Positions 10,348 through 21,400 of a DNA stretch of 64,000 nucleotides are shown piece after piece. The stretch is from Symsagittifera roscoffensis. Taxonomy: Eukaryota > Xenacoelomorpha > Acoela > Convolutidae. Both the position numbers and the translations under genes were made by a program. The notes under the pieces were generated by a model that was given only the letters and a program-made list of their open reading frames with translations, had not been told where the DNA came from and did no database searches. How positions within the stretch are numbered: the first letter of the stretch is position 1; each line of letters opens with the position of its first letter. The stretch lies in the NCBI RefSeq assembly GCF_963678635.1, contig NC_087062.1:35738052-35802051 (forward strand), read 5' to 3'.

Positions 10348-11036
10348 CCCACCTCACTCAAACATGAATTTTATGAACGAGCGGTCTTACAAGGTTAATT
10401 ATGGAGACTAAATATGTTTGTCATGGCCTAATTAGTCTACATGCCAATTTTCATGACAATCGGACAAATTGAACGGTAACTTCAAATATAAAAATTTGCA
10501 GGTGGGGGGAAAAGGAAAAAGAGCCTCAATTTCTTTTCGAAAAAAAATGATTTTAAAAAAAATCAATTTTTTTTTCGTTTTTCAGAATAGAAAAAAGTTC
10601 GAGAAGGGAGTTATGGAAGGGTTTACCAAATGACGTACCTTTCTTATACCCCATTTAATTCTTTATTTTTTCTTCTTGTATTTAGCTGATGAATTGACCT
10701 CAGCAAAATGAAGGTGGAAATCTTCACAATGCCTGTGCGTAAATGCTTGTGCAAAAAAAGTGACAGCCGTGAGGATAGAAATATAATCGGAAATGGCATT
10801 TGTGGTAGTGACAATAATAGTCAATGCCAATTAAAATCGATGGCTAAAAGATCACTTCAGAGTTTGACAAAATAAGCACAGACTGAATCAAAATGTATAT
10901 TTCTAGAACAAAGCAGAAATGAAGAGGCAATAAAGATACCGTAAACAGGCATGAAAAAGAACCAATTTTTTAATTCAAATTCTTAGGCAAAGAATTTTAA
11001 GTGCAAGTTTCCGGCATTGTACAGAAAATACGTCAT
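10348..11036. other. Gene-free stretch
   Basis: No supported ORF or known repeat. Confidence 0.4.
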
Positions 11037-11236
11037 TTCTGACCAGGTATAGTCATGTCTGACCAGGTATAGTCATGTCTGACCTGGTATAGCCATGTCT
11101 GACCAGGTTATAGTCATGTCTGAGCAATAATAGGCATGTCTGGCCAGGTATAGTCTTGTCTAACCAAGTATGGCCATGTCTGACCAGGTACAGTCATGTC
11201 TGGCCAGGTATAGTCATGTCTGACTCAGGTATAGTC
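11037..11236 (+). repeat. 20-bp minisatellite, about 10 units
   Basis: Tandem units of the form CATGTCTGACCAGGTATAGT with scattered substitutions and 1-bp insertions. Non-coding. Related inverted units occur at 10157-10283. Confidence 0.9.
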
Positions 11237-11311
11237 TGCAAACGCCAGAAGTGACCACACTGGAAACAGATAAGCAAAGAGCTGAAAAACAGCTAGTGTC
11301 TGCCCGCATTT

Positions 11312-11480
11312 AAGAAAAGTGAAAACACATCGATTATGATGGATTTTTGTGGTCTAACATGTTGTAAGCATAATCGATTCCCATGCTACGCTCAGACAAC
11401 AAAATTGGACTAAAAATGGACTTTAATCCATTTTTCTCTTCAAAACAAACTGCATTATAATTCATTTGAAGTCCATTATA
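11312..11480. repeat. Relative of the ATCGATT-ended MITE
   Basis: Begins 'AAGTGAAAACACATCGATTA', similar to the ends of the MITE at 12364-12525, and contains several short ATTATAATGGA/TCCATTATAAT inverted words. Limits are uncertain. Confidence 0.35.
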
Positions 11481-11639
11481 ATGGAACATAAAATGAGTAG
11501 AAAATTTTTTTCCAGTTTGTTTTTGTTTTCATTCGTGCAAACTTTTGCAAGAATTTCTGCATTTATCAAATGAGTTAATCGGAAAATTTGCAAAGCGAGT
11601 GGCCTAATCCATTTCTAAACCTAAACTCAATTTGCAAAA

Positions 11640-11990
11640 AGATTCTGTTAAGCTCTCTCCCCCTAACGGTTGCCCTTTTGCTCTGCTCCCCCCAACCTGA
11701 AACCTTACGATTGCCCCCTAACGTGTGCCGCCCTAACGTTTGCCCCCTAGCGTTCCCCCCCCCGTTTGCCCCCCCCCCCAATGTGAGGGGGGGCTTGATA
11801 AGGTACAAAAGCTGGGGGTTAATGGAAGGGGGTTAGTCCGCTTCCAACTTTACCAGGGGGATAATGTAAGGGGGGATTAGTCCAATTCCAACGTTGGGGG
11901 GGGGGCTTGTAAGGGGCAAATGCTTGGGGGGGGGGGGTAATGGAAGGGGGAATTAGTTCACTTCCAACATTGCCACGCCCCTTCCCCCAA
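11640..11990. repeat. G/C homopolymer-rich region with internal duplication
   Basis: C-runs up to 11654-11780 switch to G-runs after 11785. Within the G-rich half, a unit containing 'AAGGGGCAAATGCTTGGGGG' / 'TTAGTCCGCTTCCAAC' is repeated about 2-3 times at roughly 60-90 bp spacing. Small frames here are low complexity, not genes. Confidence 0.6.
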
Positions 11991-12363
11991 AGATTCTAAT
12001 AATTTAAGAAAATTGATGAAAGGAACAAAATTCGCCTCTTTTCCACTTTCCCACCCCCCTCGAAAAACTACAAAATTAAGCTGTTTAGAAATTATTCACA
12101 CGACATTTTGCATTTTGCTGACAGGTTTTAATGCAATTTACATTGAGAAAAATCATTTTAAATTGTTCCAATTTTTTGAATTTTACAAAAAAAATTAAAG
12201 GGGGAACTGTAAAAGAGCCCAAACTTCAGTTACAGTTCTTGAGTAACATCAAAGAGTAACAAAAACACCAAAGTTAGGCAGAAAAAATTTAGATTGAACA
12301 ACAAGTAACCAACTTTAGTTTAAAACGTAGGAAAAACTTCATGTGCGTTAAAATTCGCATCTG

Positions 12364-12525
12364 AGTAAAGTGGAAACAAATCGATTGTAATTTAATTTCA
12401 TTGTCAGAATCCAAAAAATATTAAAAAAAGCAATTATAATGGATGAAAAAATGATTTTGTTGCCTCGAAAAATAGTAATTTTATAATCCATTTTTAATTG
12501 ATTATAATCGATTTGTTTTCACTAC
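12364..12525. mobile_element. Short MITE with ATCGATT inverted termini
   Basis: Left end 'AGTGGAAACAAATCGATTGT' and right end 'AATCGATTTGTTTTCACT' are inverted repeats of about 20 bp, about 160 bp apart. No coding capacity. No clear target duplication. Confidence 0.55.
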
Positions 12526-12758
12526 TGTGGACGTTGACAAGGAAACTCATGAATTCAATTTTTATTCATGGAAATCAAATGCGGATGACATTTGTATGAT
12601 CAGACGTGAAACTGGGAGGAAAGTTCGATACGGACTTTAATAAAAACGTGACACGCTAGTGAATTGTTATGTTCCCCTAAACCTGATTTCTTCCTGTTCA
12701 TGACACTTCCTGAGCCATTTCTTTGTAGTAAAAAGCATCAAAATAGTAGTTTTTGTTG

Positions 12759-13291
12759 TTCCGACTTTCGTAACGAAAGGAAGGGAATATTTGTGCTCGG
12801 GGTAGGTTTTTTTATTCTTCGGAATAGTTTCGACTTTTTAACTAGCCATTTTTGACGGAATTTTGTTTTATATCATTCGAATGCTATTGTCGTCCTGCGC
12901 TTAAACTTGAACTTGAAAAAATATTTCACCTGTGATCATTTTTTGTAAAGATATGGGGGTTTAAAGATTGCCATTTTGGCCAAATTGTGACCATTAACGC
13001 GCGATATATTTCGCGCTATTAACGCCTAAGGAAGACCTAATCCTATTATAAATCGTTCCAAATTGATTCCAGGAAGCTAAAATGTCATATTTTATTCGTT
13101 AATAGACTCAAAATCTATCACTTTGTACTTATTATGACGTATGGGGGGATGTTTTCACAAAAAAATCTTTTTTTTTTAAATTATTTTAACTTTTTCTGAT
13201 TACGTTTGAATTTTTCATGTTATTACTGCTTCATAGATCTTAAAAGGCAGTCGGAGCCTTCAGGCCTTCACCCTGACACAAGCAGTCTTGT
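12759..13291 (+). repeat. Hairpin-ended dispersed repeat, full-length copy
   Basis: Starts TTCCGACTTTCGTAACGAAAG and ends AGCAGTCTTGT, with the central 'AACGCGCGATATATTTCGCG' and 'ACTGCTTCATAGA' blocks. Inserted after a T-rich stretch. The frame at 12664-12855 runs into it and is not a gene. Confidence 0.75.
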
Positions 13292-13653
13292 AACCTTATA
13301 TTTTCAAAAATTTGAGGAACAATTTTGGTGAAGTTTTTCAAATAAGAATAGGTCGACATAAAAATAGTGCTTTCAGGCCGAAACTATCTTATAATATCAT
13401 AATTATATAAACAAAATTTATGCACGATGTGTTCTTTTGATTTTTACTCACTGGTTGTCACCCGCCGCCCTTCTAACGACCTTTACCCGCGATAGAACGG
13501 GGCCTTTAGCCGTGATGAACATTTAACAATTTAACTTTAACTTCTCAGGTCCGGAGTGGGAGTCAATACGACATTTTTTTCAAAAACCTTTCTTTTGTTC
13601 GAAAAACAATTCAAAATGACTCCTTCTTTTCAACCGTTTCCTCCACGTTTTTT
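13292..13653. other. Gene-free spacer between two repeat copies
   Basis: No supported ORF; the two flanking hairpin repeats share orientation. Confidence 0.4.
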
Positions 13654-14192
13654 TTCCGACTTTCGATACGATAGTAACCGAATATTTGTGCTCGGGGTGG
13701 GTTATTTTTTCTTCAGACAAGTTTCGACTTTTTAACTAGCCATTTTTGACAGAATTTTTTTTATATCATTTGAAAAATATTGTTGTCCTGAGCTTAAATT
13801 TGAAAAGATATTTCACCTGTGATCATTTTTCATAAAGTTATGGGGGTTTAAAGATTGCCATGTTGGCGATTGTGACCAATTTGGGACAATTAACGCGCGA
13901 TATACTTCGCGCTTTTAACGCGTAAGCGGAGATTTAATCCGTCTTGGAAATCGTTCCAAATTAGTTGAAAGAAGCTTATTTGCCATAATTGATTTGTTAT
14001 AAGGAGCAAAATCTATCCTTTCGTACTTTATGTGGCGTGTGGGGGATGATTTTTATAAAAAAAATTTCAAATTTTAGAAAAAAAATGTTCATTTTGTTTT
14101 AATACATTTAATTTCCTAATGTTATTACTGCTCCATAAACCTTAAAAGGCAGTCGGATCATTCAGGGTTTCGCATTGATACAAGCATTTTGT
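13654..14192 (+). repeat. Hairpin-ended dispersed repeat, full-length copy
   Basis: Starts TTCCGACTTTCGATACGATAG and ends CAAGCATTTTGT; the 3' hairpin is partly decayed. The centre matches the other copies well, including 'GGCGTGTGGGGGATGATTTT'. Confidence 0.75.
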
Positions 14193-15474
14193 TTTCCATA
14201 AGAACATTCAGTTGATATTAGATTTGTATGTATTTAATAAGCTGGAACTTTACGCACAATTATGACCTTTTTTCAGATTTCGGAATAATATTTATATTTT
14301 CAACTTCAGAACCAAAAACTAAGTCATCAATTTCAATTTTCGTTATCGTGCTTGTTTTGAGTGGGGTTAATTTTGTGAAAGTTTTTCTGAAAATCGTTCT
14401 TAAGCAGTGAAGTTGTACACACCTGTGCTGTTATAAAATTTTACATTTCCTTCAAAAAACATCATATTGAGGCCAAACTGTGCACTGGATAGGTGCACCG
14501 TTGGTGTGTGTAGAAGGTCAATAAAATCTGAAATGTAAGTTTATTCCCTCTGAGCGGATTCCACAAAAGAAAAAGGGTTACGCAAAATCGTGATGTATAA
14601 TGTAGTGATGCAAGAGCATTCCGGTAATTCTAAGTGATTTCCGCAAAAAAAAAGTGTTTTCCCAAAATTCGGCCGCTTTTGGAGCAATTATGAGCGATAA
14701 TACATTTTAGCGATTTTTTCATGGAACCCAAAAAAAAACATACGGGAAAAGCCGTGCTGCTGATTCACTGACGATTTGGTCTGCAAATAGTAAAGTTGGC
14801 AGGTCGACCTCCTTTATAATTTGGCAGGTCGGCCTCCTGGCAGGTCTAAAATTTTTTTGAAAGCATTACACTTCAGACTGTAAGAACTGCCAGCATGTTT
14901 CCTATTTAGGGGCGTGTGATGTTAAATAAACCAATCAAAGTTGCAAAAAAAGGACAAAAGTTTACTTTAAATTTTTCAGCAAAGTTTTCCTGATAATAAG
15001 CAATAAAGTGGAAGTTTTTGTCTGTAAAATTGAACTAGCAGCAGACACTTTTCTCTCAATATAATAATTCTCAAATGAAGCAACCTTTTTAAAGTTATAT
15101 TGAATGAAAGCTATCTTTGAACTGCTAGCTCTGTGCATACTAGGAACATAAAGTTTAAGTCAATTGCGCTTTTTTCTTTTTTATTGGTCTTTTTTCTATA
15201 AATCAAAAACAAATGAAAAAACAAATTGATGGTTCGACGCAAGCATTGGTGCTAGTCATTTGAACACGTTAAATTAAAAACAAACAGCGGTTTCTAAGCA
15301 AGTATCTCAGAGTTTGTTTCACAGAATGAGCAATGAAAGGACAATTCGTCAGGCTTTCGAATAAAATGAGGATTTTGTATACTTTGTATGGTTAATTTTT
15401 CATTAAAATATATTTTTTGCTGGAATCGGTGATTTTTGCTGGAATCGGAGTTGTGTTCTATGCTTGATCATATC
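14193..15474. other. Gene-free stretch
   Basis: 1.3 kb of AT-rich DNA. The only structure is three 'GGCAGGTC' words at 14798-14851, a short local repeat. No ORF longer than 60 codons shows coding character. Confidence 0.45.
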
Positions 15475-15747
15475 CAGGGGCATCTCTAGGATTTCCAAGA
15501 GGGGGGGGGGTAATGGCAGATTCTCAAACAATTTCGAAAATTTTGTTGATCTTTCTTTTTTATCGGGACTTTTTGGAAAATTTTGACCAAAAAAAGTTGC
15601 GCTTTAGAAAAAATTTAGAGTCCGTCACCAAAAATGGATATCTCAAAATAGTACAAACCGGGGACCCTTTGGGTCGGCAGGGGGTCAATAGCCTGAGAGG
15701 GGGGAAGGTGAAGCGTCTGCCCCCCCCCCTCCCTAAATCCGCTGGTG
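15475..15747 (+). mobile_element. hAT-like MITE with perfect 8-bp target duplication
   Basis: Left end CAGGGGCATCTCTAGGATTT, right end ...CCCTAAATCCGCTGGTG, the family's inverted termini. The flanks at 15467-15474 and 15748-15755 are both ATCATATC, a perfect 8-bp duplication as made by hAT transposases. It is shorter than the 421-bp copy at 20972. Confidence 0.85.
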
Positions 15748-16170
15748 ATCATATCTCAGCTCTGTACTATAAAAACTGCTCGTTTTGAGGAATCAATATA
15801 TGATGCAAAAGCGTAACACGAGTTGTTGCGGCACCCAAAATTGTTCTGAATTGAAATTGGGCATTTTATTGTTCCAAGAATTTTTAAAATTTGCAAAAAA
15901 ATTTATGCTCTCGGGTGGTTTAATTTTCAGTCAAATATCGGCTATCAAAACAGTAATTTTTACCAATTATTCTTATTTCTTATTGAATATTTTGACTCGC
16001 TACATTTATATAGACATTTTACCGTCAAAAGTTTTTTGTGATGATCTGGGGGTGTGAATATCGCCAATTTGACCGTGCCCTGGTCCATTGTTTGCGTGCT
16101 GAAAACTTATGTTGCTGAAAGCGTAACGCAGTTTAATTATGAAACCTGCATTTCATTAAGTTTTAAAACT

Positions 16171-17730
16171 ATTAAGACTGCTCGTATCAGAGCGAAGCCC
16201 TGAATGTTCCGACTGCCTTTTAAGGTTTATGGAGCAGTACCCGCACTGACAAAAATGGTTTCGGATCGATTTAAATTGATTTTAAATCGTATTTAAATCG
16301 ATCCAAATCGATTAACAATGTACATTTTACGAACTTAAATTGATTTTAAATCGATTTAAGTCGATTTTTTTGAAACTTTTAAATCGATTTAAGTGTCTAA
16401 AAAATCAATTTAAACCGATTTGGATGGATTTTCCGACTCACTAAAATCCATCCGAAACTCACTCAAATCATTTTTTAATCGATCTTTTTGAAATTTTTAA
16501 ATCAATTTAAGTGTCTAAAAAATCGATTAAGATCGATTTGGATGGATTTTCATACCCACTAGAATCATTTTTTTGCTAACAAGGCGAAAATAACACCCTT
16601 TAAAAATCGTTAAATTTTTTTATTCTCGATTTTTCAAATATAAACACTCGTGCCATATGTTATAAAGTTCAATAAAATTATCTACATGAATCAAATTTTA
16701 AGCTCGAAAAAAGGCAATGTAATTATAGAAAATTATTGTAAATCCTAGGTAACAAACAAGAAAAGGGTCAGAAAAATTAAAATTTGATCTCATTAATATG
16801 CAATTAAATCATAGAAAATTTTGAAGATAAATCAGATTTCGGGCAAAATTTCGGATAAAAGGAATCAAGAAACGGATCATTGTAGAAATTTATAGAATTT
16901 TATCGATATTTTGACCATTTCGCTTGGTCTTTTTTATGCTACAATACGCTATGGATGTAAAATGAAAAATGATAGGCAATGAATAAATGCAATAAAAATT
17001 CGAAACTGATAAATCTCGAAGGCAAAAAATCGATTTAAATCGATTTTAATCCGTTTTAATCCCCTTAAAAATAAAAACAAATTCAGACGGAAAAAAATGC
17101 ATTTAAATTGATTTAAAATCGATTTCGATCATTTTTTTAGCTGGGATTTAAGATCAATTTAAATTGATTTTAAATCGATCCAAATCAATCTTCATCTTTT
17201 TTATTTAATCTTCGTACTTTTTTCATACTAAAATCGATCTAAATTTAATCAACGTTCTTTTTTCACACTAAAACCGATCTAAATTTAACCAACGTACTTT
17301 TTTCATACTAAAATCGATCCTAATCCATTTTTGTCAGTGCGGGTAATAACATAAATATCATTAACAAAAAAAACGTAAAAAAATATGAACTTTTTTTTTT
17401 AAATTGAAATTTTTTCCATGAAAATCATCCCCCCACACGCCATATAAACTAAAAAAAGAATAAATTTCGTTCCTTGTAACAAAACAATTTTGGCAAATAA
17501 GCTTCTTTCAACCAATTTGGAACAATTTCTAGGACGGATTGAATCTCCGCTTACGCGTTAATAGCGCGAAATACATCGCGCGTTAATTGTCCCAAGTTGG
17601 CCAAAATGGTAATCTTTAAACCCTCATAACTTTACGAAAAATGATCACAGGTGAAATATGGTTTCAAATTTAAGTTCAGGACAACAAAACCTTTTGAATG
17701 ATTGAAACAAATTCTGTCAAAAATTGTTAG
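16171..17730 (-). repeat. Hairpin-ended repeat, minus strand, split by a MITE
   Basis: The 3' end (16171-16239) has the hairpin reading AGGGC..TTCGC in reverse. The repeat resumes at 17344 and runs to 17730, where it is cut by the duplication junction before its 5' hairpin. The 16240-17343 interval is a clean insertion: removing it and one TA restores the uninterrupted family sequence GGAGCAGTAATAACAT. Confidence 0.8.
16240..17343. mobile_element. 1.1-kb TA-target MITE nested in a hairpin repeat
   Basis: Terminal inverted repeats are CCCGCACTGACAAAAATGG at the left and its exact reverse complement at the right. The target duplication is TA, checked against intact copies of the host repeat. 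The interior has no ORF and is full of variants of the self-complementary word ATCGATTTAAAT, especially 16255-16550 and 17025-17330. A TA target suggests the Tc1/mariner-IS630 superfamily, but no transposase supports this. Confidence 0.8.
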
Positions 17731-17732
17731 TT

Positions 17733-18775
17733 AGTCCGTCACCAAAAATGGATATCTCAAAATAGTACAAACCGGGGACCCTTTGGGTCGGCAGGGGGTC
17801 AATAGCCTGAGAGGGGGGAAGGTGAAGCGTCTGCCCCCCCCCCTCCCTAAATCCGCTGGTGATCATATCTCAGCTCTGTACTATAAAAACTGCTCGTTTT
17901 GAGGAATCAATATATGATGCAAAAGCGTAACACGAGTTGTTGCGGCACCCAAAATTGTTCTGAATTGAAACCAGGCGAGCTAATTGGGCATTTTATTGTT
18001 CCAAGAATTTTTAAAACTTGCAAAAAAATTTATGCTCTCGGGTGGTTTAATTTTCAGTCAAATATCGGCTATCAAAATAGTAATTTTTATTAATAGTAAT
18101 CCCCTTAAAAATAAAAACAAATTCAGACGGAAAAAAAAGCATTTAAATTGATTTAAAATCGATTTCGATCATTTTTTTTAGCTGGGATTTAAGATCAATT
18201 TAAATTGATTTTAAATCGATCCAAATCAATCTTCATCTTTTTTATTTAATCTTCGTACTTTTTTCATACTAAAATCGATCTAAATTTAATCAACGTTCTT
18301 TTTTCATACTAAAATCGATCTAAATTTAACCAACGTACTTTTTTCATACTAAAATCGATCCTAATCCATTTTTGTCAGTGCGGGTAATAACATAAATATC
18401 ATTAACAAAATAAACGTAAAAAAATATGAACTTTTTTTTTTTAATTTGAAATTTTTTCCATGAAAATCATCCCCCCACACGCCATATAAACTAAAAAAGA
18501 ATAAATTTCGTTCCTTGTAACAAAACAATTTTGGCAAATAAGCTTCTTTCAACCAATTTGGAACAATTTCTAGGACGGATTGAATCTCTGCTTACGCGTT
18601 AATAGCGCGAAATACATCGCGCGTTAATTGTCCCAAGTTGGCCAAAATGGTAATCTTTAAACCCTCATAACTTTACGAAAAATGATCACAGGTGAAATAT
18701 GGTTTCAAATTTAAGTTCAGGACAACAAAACATTTTGAATGATTGAAACAAATTCTGTCAAAAATTGTTAGTTAG
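17733..18775 (+). repeat. 2.1-kb tandem duplication, second copy (internal deletion)
   Basis: Repeats the first copy from AGTCCGTCACC. At about 18095 it jumps from the equivalent of ~15965 to that of ~17050, deleting about 1.1 kb that includes the left part of the MITE and the 3' end of the hairpin repeat. The copies are otherwise nearly identical, so the duplication looks recent. Confidence 0.8.
18096..18384. mobile_element. TA-target MITE, right part only
   Basis: Equivalent to 17050-17343, ending with TTTTTGTCAGTGCGGG followed by TA. Produced by the tandem duplication rather than by a separate insertion. Confidence 0.75.
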
Positions 18776-18849
18776 AAAGTCAAAATTTGTTTGACTAAAA
18801 ACACACCCTCGAGCACAAATATTTCGTTACTTTCGCTACGAAAGTTGGA
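18385..18849 (-). repeat. Hairpin-ended repeat, minus strand, 5' part
   Basis: Continues past the point where the first duplicate is cut, reaching the true 5' hairpin (ACTTTCGCTACGAAAGT) at its right edge. This shows that the outer, right-hand copy retains the original boundary. Confidence 0.75.
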
Positions 18850-19640
18850 TAAAAAAATGAAGGTTTCGACGCTTTTACAGAAGTAAGTAGACTCTGAGAA
18901 AAATACTGGGAAGTTTTTGAATACACCTGGAGTGTTGACTGAAGCGTTTTTTTAATGACAAATCACTCCCCCTCATCTGACCTTTTTTTGTGGCAGTTCA
19001 ATTTGTCTGGAGATAACAAGCCAAACAACTATTTAGTTGCTTCCCTCAGCGTGATCGGATTAATTATCTTTAAAGATAATTCAAAAGAGGCTGTTGGGTG
19101 ATGGCTTGTTCATACGAGATATGAACAAGCTATCCCTGCTCTAACAACTAATTAATTTGAAACAGGAAGAATTATCCAAATTTTTTTTGTTTATTTTCTT
19201 CGCGGAACAAAATTAAATTTGAAAAAGTCGGAGGAAACAGAAAATTTGAATGAAAAGTTGTTGATGGAGTCAGATTGTCTGTAGTTTCTAAATTGGGACA
19301 AGCTTTTATTCTCTAAAACAAAAAGGTCAACTTCAAAAGATTACGCTGGGAGACATTTCTTACCTTCAGCATTTCATTAGATAAAAGAACTGTAGTTTCC
19401 TAAACAGTTGATGAAAATAACAAGACTCAGAGGCTGCCCTTAATCTCTTAAGCCATTTTGTAAAGAAAAAAAAACAGGAACCTCCAGTTCTGTTTGCAGG
19501 CAAAAGAATTATTTTCACCAGTTCCTGCCTTTAATTAGTTTAGGTCAGAAAATAATTACATTTAAATCCCACGTTTTATGCTGCGGGATTTCTCATCTGA
19601 TGATTTAAATATATAATTATGAGTTCGGTTACGTAGCAGC
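18850..19640. other. Gene-free stretch with two short perfect palindromes
   Basis: AATTATCTTTAAAGATAATT (19062-19081) is a perfect 20-bp palindrome. GCTTGTTCAT and ATGAACAAGC (19104-19130) form a 10-bp stem with a short loop. They lie 22 bp apart. No ORF is associated. Confidence 0.5.
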
Positions 19641-19832
19641 ATTTAGACAACCGCGTATTCGTACTCGTCAGTCAGCAGACAAATACTGTATTAACCAATC
19701 AGAATCGAGATGAGAAAGCAAACTTTAGAAATAAATAATAGTTACTTATTTATTTCTTCCTGTCTCGATTCTGACTGGTTGAAACAGCATTTGTCTGCTT
19801 ACTGACGAGTAGGACTACGCGGTTGTCTAAAT
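19641..19832. mobile_element. Fold-back element
   Basis: Two arms of about 90 bp in inverted orientation around a short AT-rich centre. The outer ends are ATTTAGACAACCGCGTA and its complement; shared inner words include ACTCGTCAGT, AGCAGACAAAT, CAGAATCGAGA and AAATAAATAA. Arms match at roughly nine of ten positions by eye. It would form a long hairpin. No ORF; no convincing target duplication. Confidence 0.8.
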
Positions 19833-20006
19833 ACAGACCGCACTCCATAAGTTCATGCCGTCCGTATACGAAATGACGGTTCTTGTTCAAATAATAAAAT
19901 CAAAGCATCGAAGCAAATATATTTTTCACATTTTAGAGTTTTTAAGCCCCGTATTCAAAACGAATTAAAACTTTTCTATGATGGTATCCTATCTCTAGAG
20001 GAAAAT

Positions 20007-20267
20007 TTGATGACGCAGAAAATCAGTTTTTATAAAACAAATTTTCTGCTTCAGTATTTCTGTCCCGCCTACGTGGAGGCAATGGCTAAGAAGGGACAGT
20101 GGAAGAAGAAGACTATCATTGCTTGGGAAAAGTTCTTCGATTTCATTCGAGCAGCTATGGTGCATGGCCTCAAGAAGCGAAAAGGACACTCATCCATATC
20201 AAACACCACATCCGCATTAAATACTGCCGCTGAAAAGAACCACAACTCACCCTCCTCATCCCAATGA
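20007..20267 (+). CDS. Possible small gene or terminal exon, unrecognised
   Basis: An 86-codon frame ending TGA at 20265. From about residue 17 it looks more coding-like than its surroundings: basic and aromatic (VEAMAKKGQWKKK, then AWEKFFDFIRAAM), then a Ser/Asn-rich tail. The first 16 residues read through AT-rich DNA, and a pyrimidine tract ending CTTCAG at about 20053 could be a splice acceptor, which would make this a last exon. Local base composition is more even than in the flanks. No domain recognised; chance ORF remains possible. Confidence 0.3.
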   Translation: MMTQKISFYKTNFLLQYFCPAYVEAMAKKGQWKKKTIIAWEKFFDFIRAAMVHGLKKRKGHSSISNTTSALNTAAEKNHNSPSSSQ

Positions 20268-20971
20268 CTCATCCGACCCATAAACTTACTCGCATCCAAA
20301 TTGATGATCAGCCGAAACTGATGATTATACAGCAAAACCTGTTTGAAATGTAATCTGTACTGAACTGATGTGTCAAAACATAATCACGACGTCACTCGAT
20401 TTTCTTATTTTGGAGTGAACGGATATGCTTTGAAGTCAAAACCAGCTTTCTAACTGCGTTTGTTTTTGTATGAACAAATTTTTTCAAAAGATGTGTATGT
20501 TTTGTGAACCATCCTCTTTTAAGTTTTATTCAATTCCAGAAAAAGTGTCCGCTTAAAATAAAAAAATTATATGATTTGTTAATTTTCCAGATTTTTTCAG
20601 GAAGGATATTTACTGAGCTCACTAGCTGGTGTTAAGGTACAACGTGTGATAGAGGGGCCCATGAATGTAAAGGGGTCCCTGTGTAAAATTGTGCTTCGAA
20701 AGTGTTCAATTTATTGCCACTGTGATGCCATTTAAAGCGTCAAATATTTTAGCGCAAATGAGGCATGTTAATTACTTTTGGGGAAAAAGTCTTGAAAACG
20801 ATGGAGCAACGTCCATTGAAACACTATACTTTCTATATTTGCGTAGAGTTAGAGTGATTTGGGACCCCTCTGTAATTTTAATGAAGATTAGATTTCAGGG
20901 GAAAATAAGTTAGATTTGAACTTTGATGTCTTCAACATCTTTGATGAAATTTTCAAAAATATTAATGAAAA
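20268..20971. other. Gene-free stretch
   Basis: No supported ORF. The 74-codon frame at 20689-20913 has no recognisable features. Confidence 0.35.
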
Positions 20972-21392
20972 CAGGTGCGGATTTGGGGGGGGGGGGGGGG
21001 GTATTGGCGGACGCCCCCTTCCCTCAGGGATTCGACCCCCTGCCGACCCAAAGGGTCCCCCCTTTGGTACTTTTTAAGAAATCCATTTTTGACCGACCGA
21101 CCCTAAAATTTTTCTAAAGGCGCCTTTGGCGCCAATATATACTAACTTTGAGGGGGAGCACGCGCCAAAAAAAACGCGATTTTTTTGTCAAAATTTTTCA
21201 AAAAGATTTTTTGACTGTTTTTTCAAAAAGTTGCCTGCGGCGCAGAAAATTTAGCCTATATAGGGGCAAAACAGTGCTTTGGGAGAGCTCGAAAAATCAA
21301 TTTGGTCGACCAAAAAAAAGGTCGTCAAGTTTTTCGAATTTTTTTTGAAAATCCCCCCCCCCCCCGTCGAGAAAATCCTAGATCCGCCCCTG
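20972..21392 (-). mobile_element. hAT-like MITE, full length, perfect target duplication
   Basis: Best copy of the family, 421 bp. Ends are CAGGTGCGGATTTGGGGG at the left and ...CCTAGATCCGCCCCTG at the right, an imperfect inverted repeat. Flanks are AATGAAAA on both sides (20964-20971 and 21393-21400), a perfect 8-bp duplication. The interior carries 'GACCCAAAGGGTC' and the 'GGCGCCTTTGGCGCC' palindrome. Orientation is opposite to the copy at 9113. No transposase, so it would be mobilised in trans. Confidence 0.9.
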
Positions 21393-21400
21393 AATGAAAA

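Larger units (their letters stand above)
15619..17732 (+). repeat. 2.1-kb tandem duplication, first copy
   Basis: Starts inside the hAT-like MITE at the word AGTCCGTCACC and ends at 'AATTGTTAGTT'. It contains the MITE right half, about 430 bp of unique DNA, the interrupted hairpin repeat and the complete TA-target MITE. The same order starts again at 17733. It lacks 13 bp that the second copy has near 17970. Confidence 0.8.

Noticed and set aside
11037-11236. CRISPR-like array
   Set aside because: Units are directly adjacent without spacers; an animal minisatellite.
15785-16057. 90-codon ORF, with a second version at 17899-18093
   Set aside because: Present twice only because of the tandem duplication; no coding pattern and the two versions differ by an indel that alters the product.
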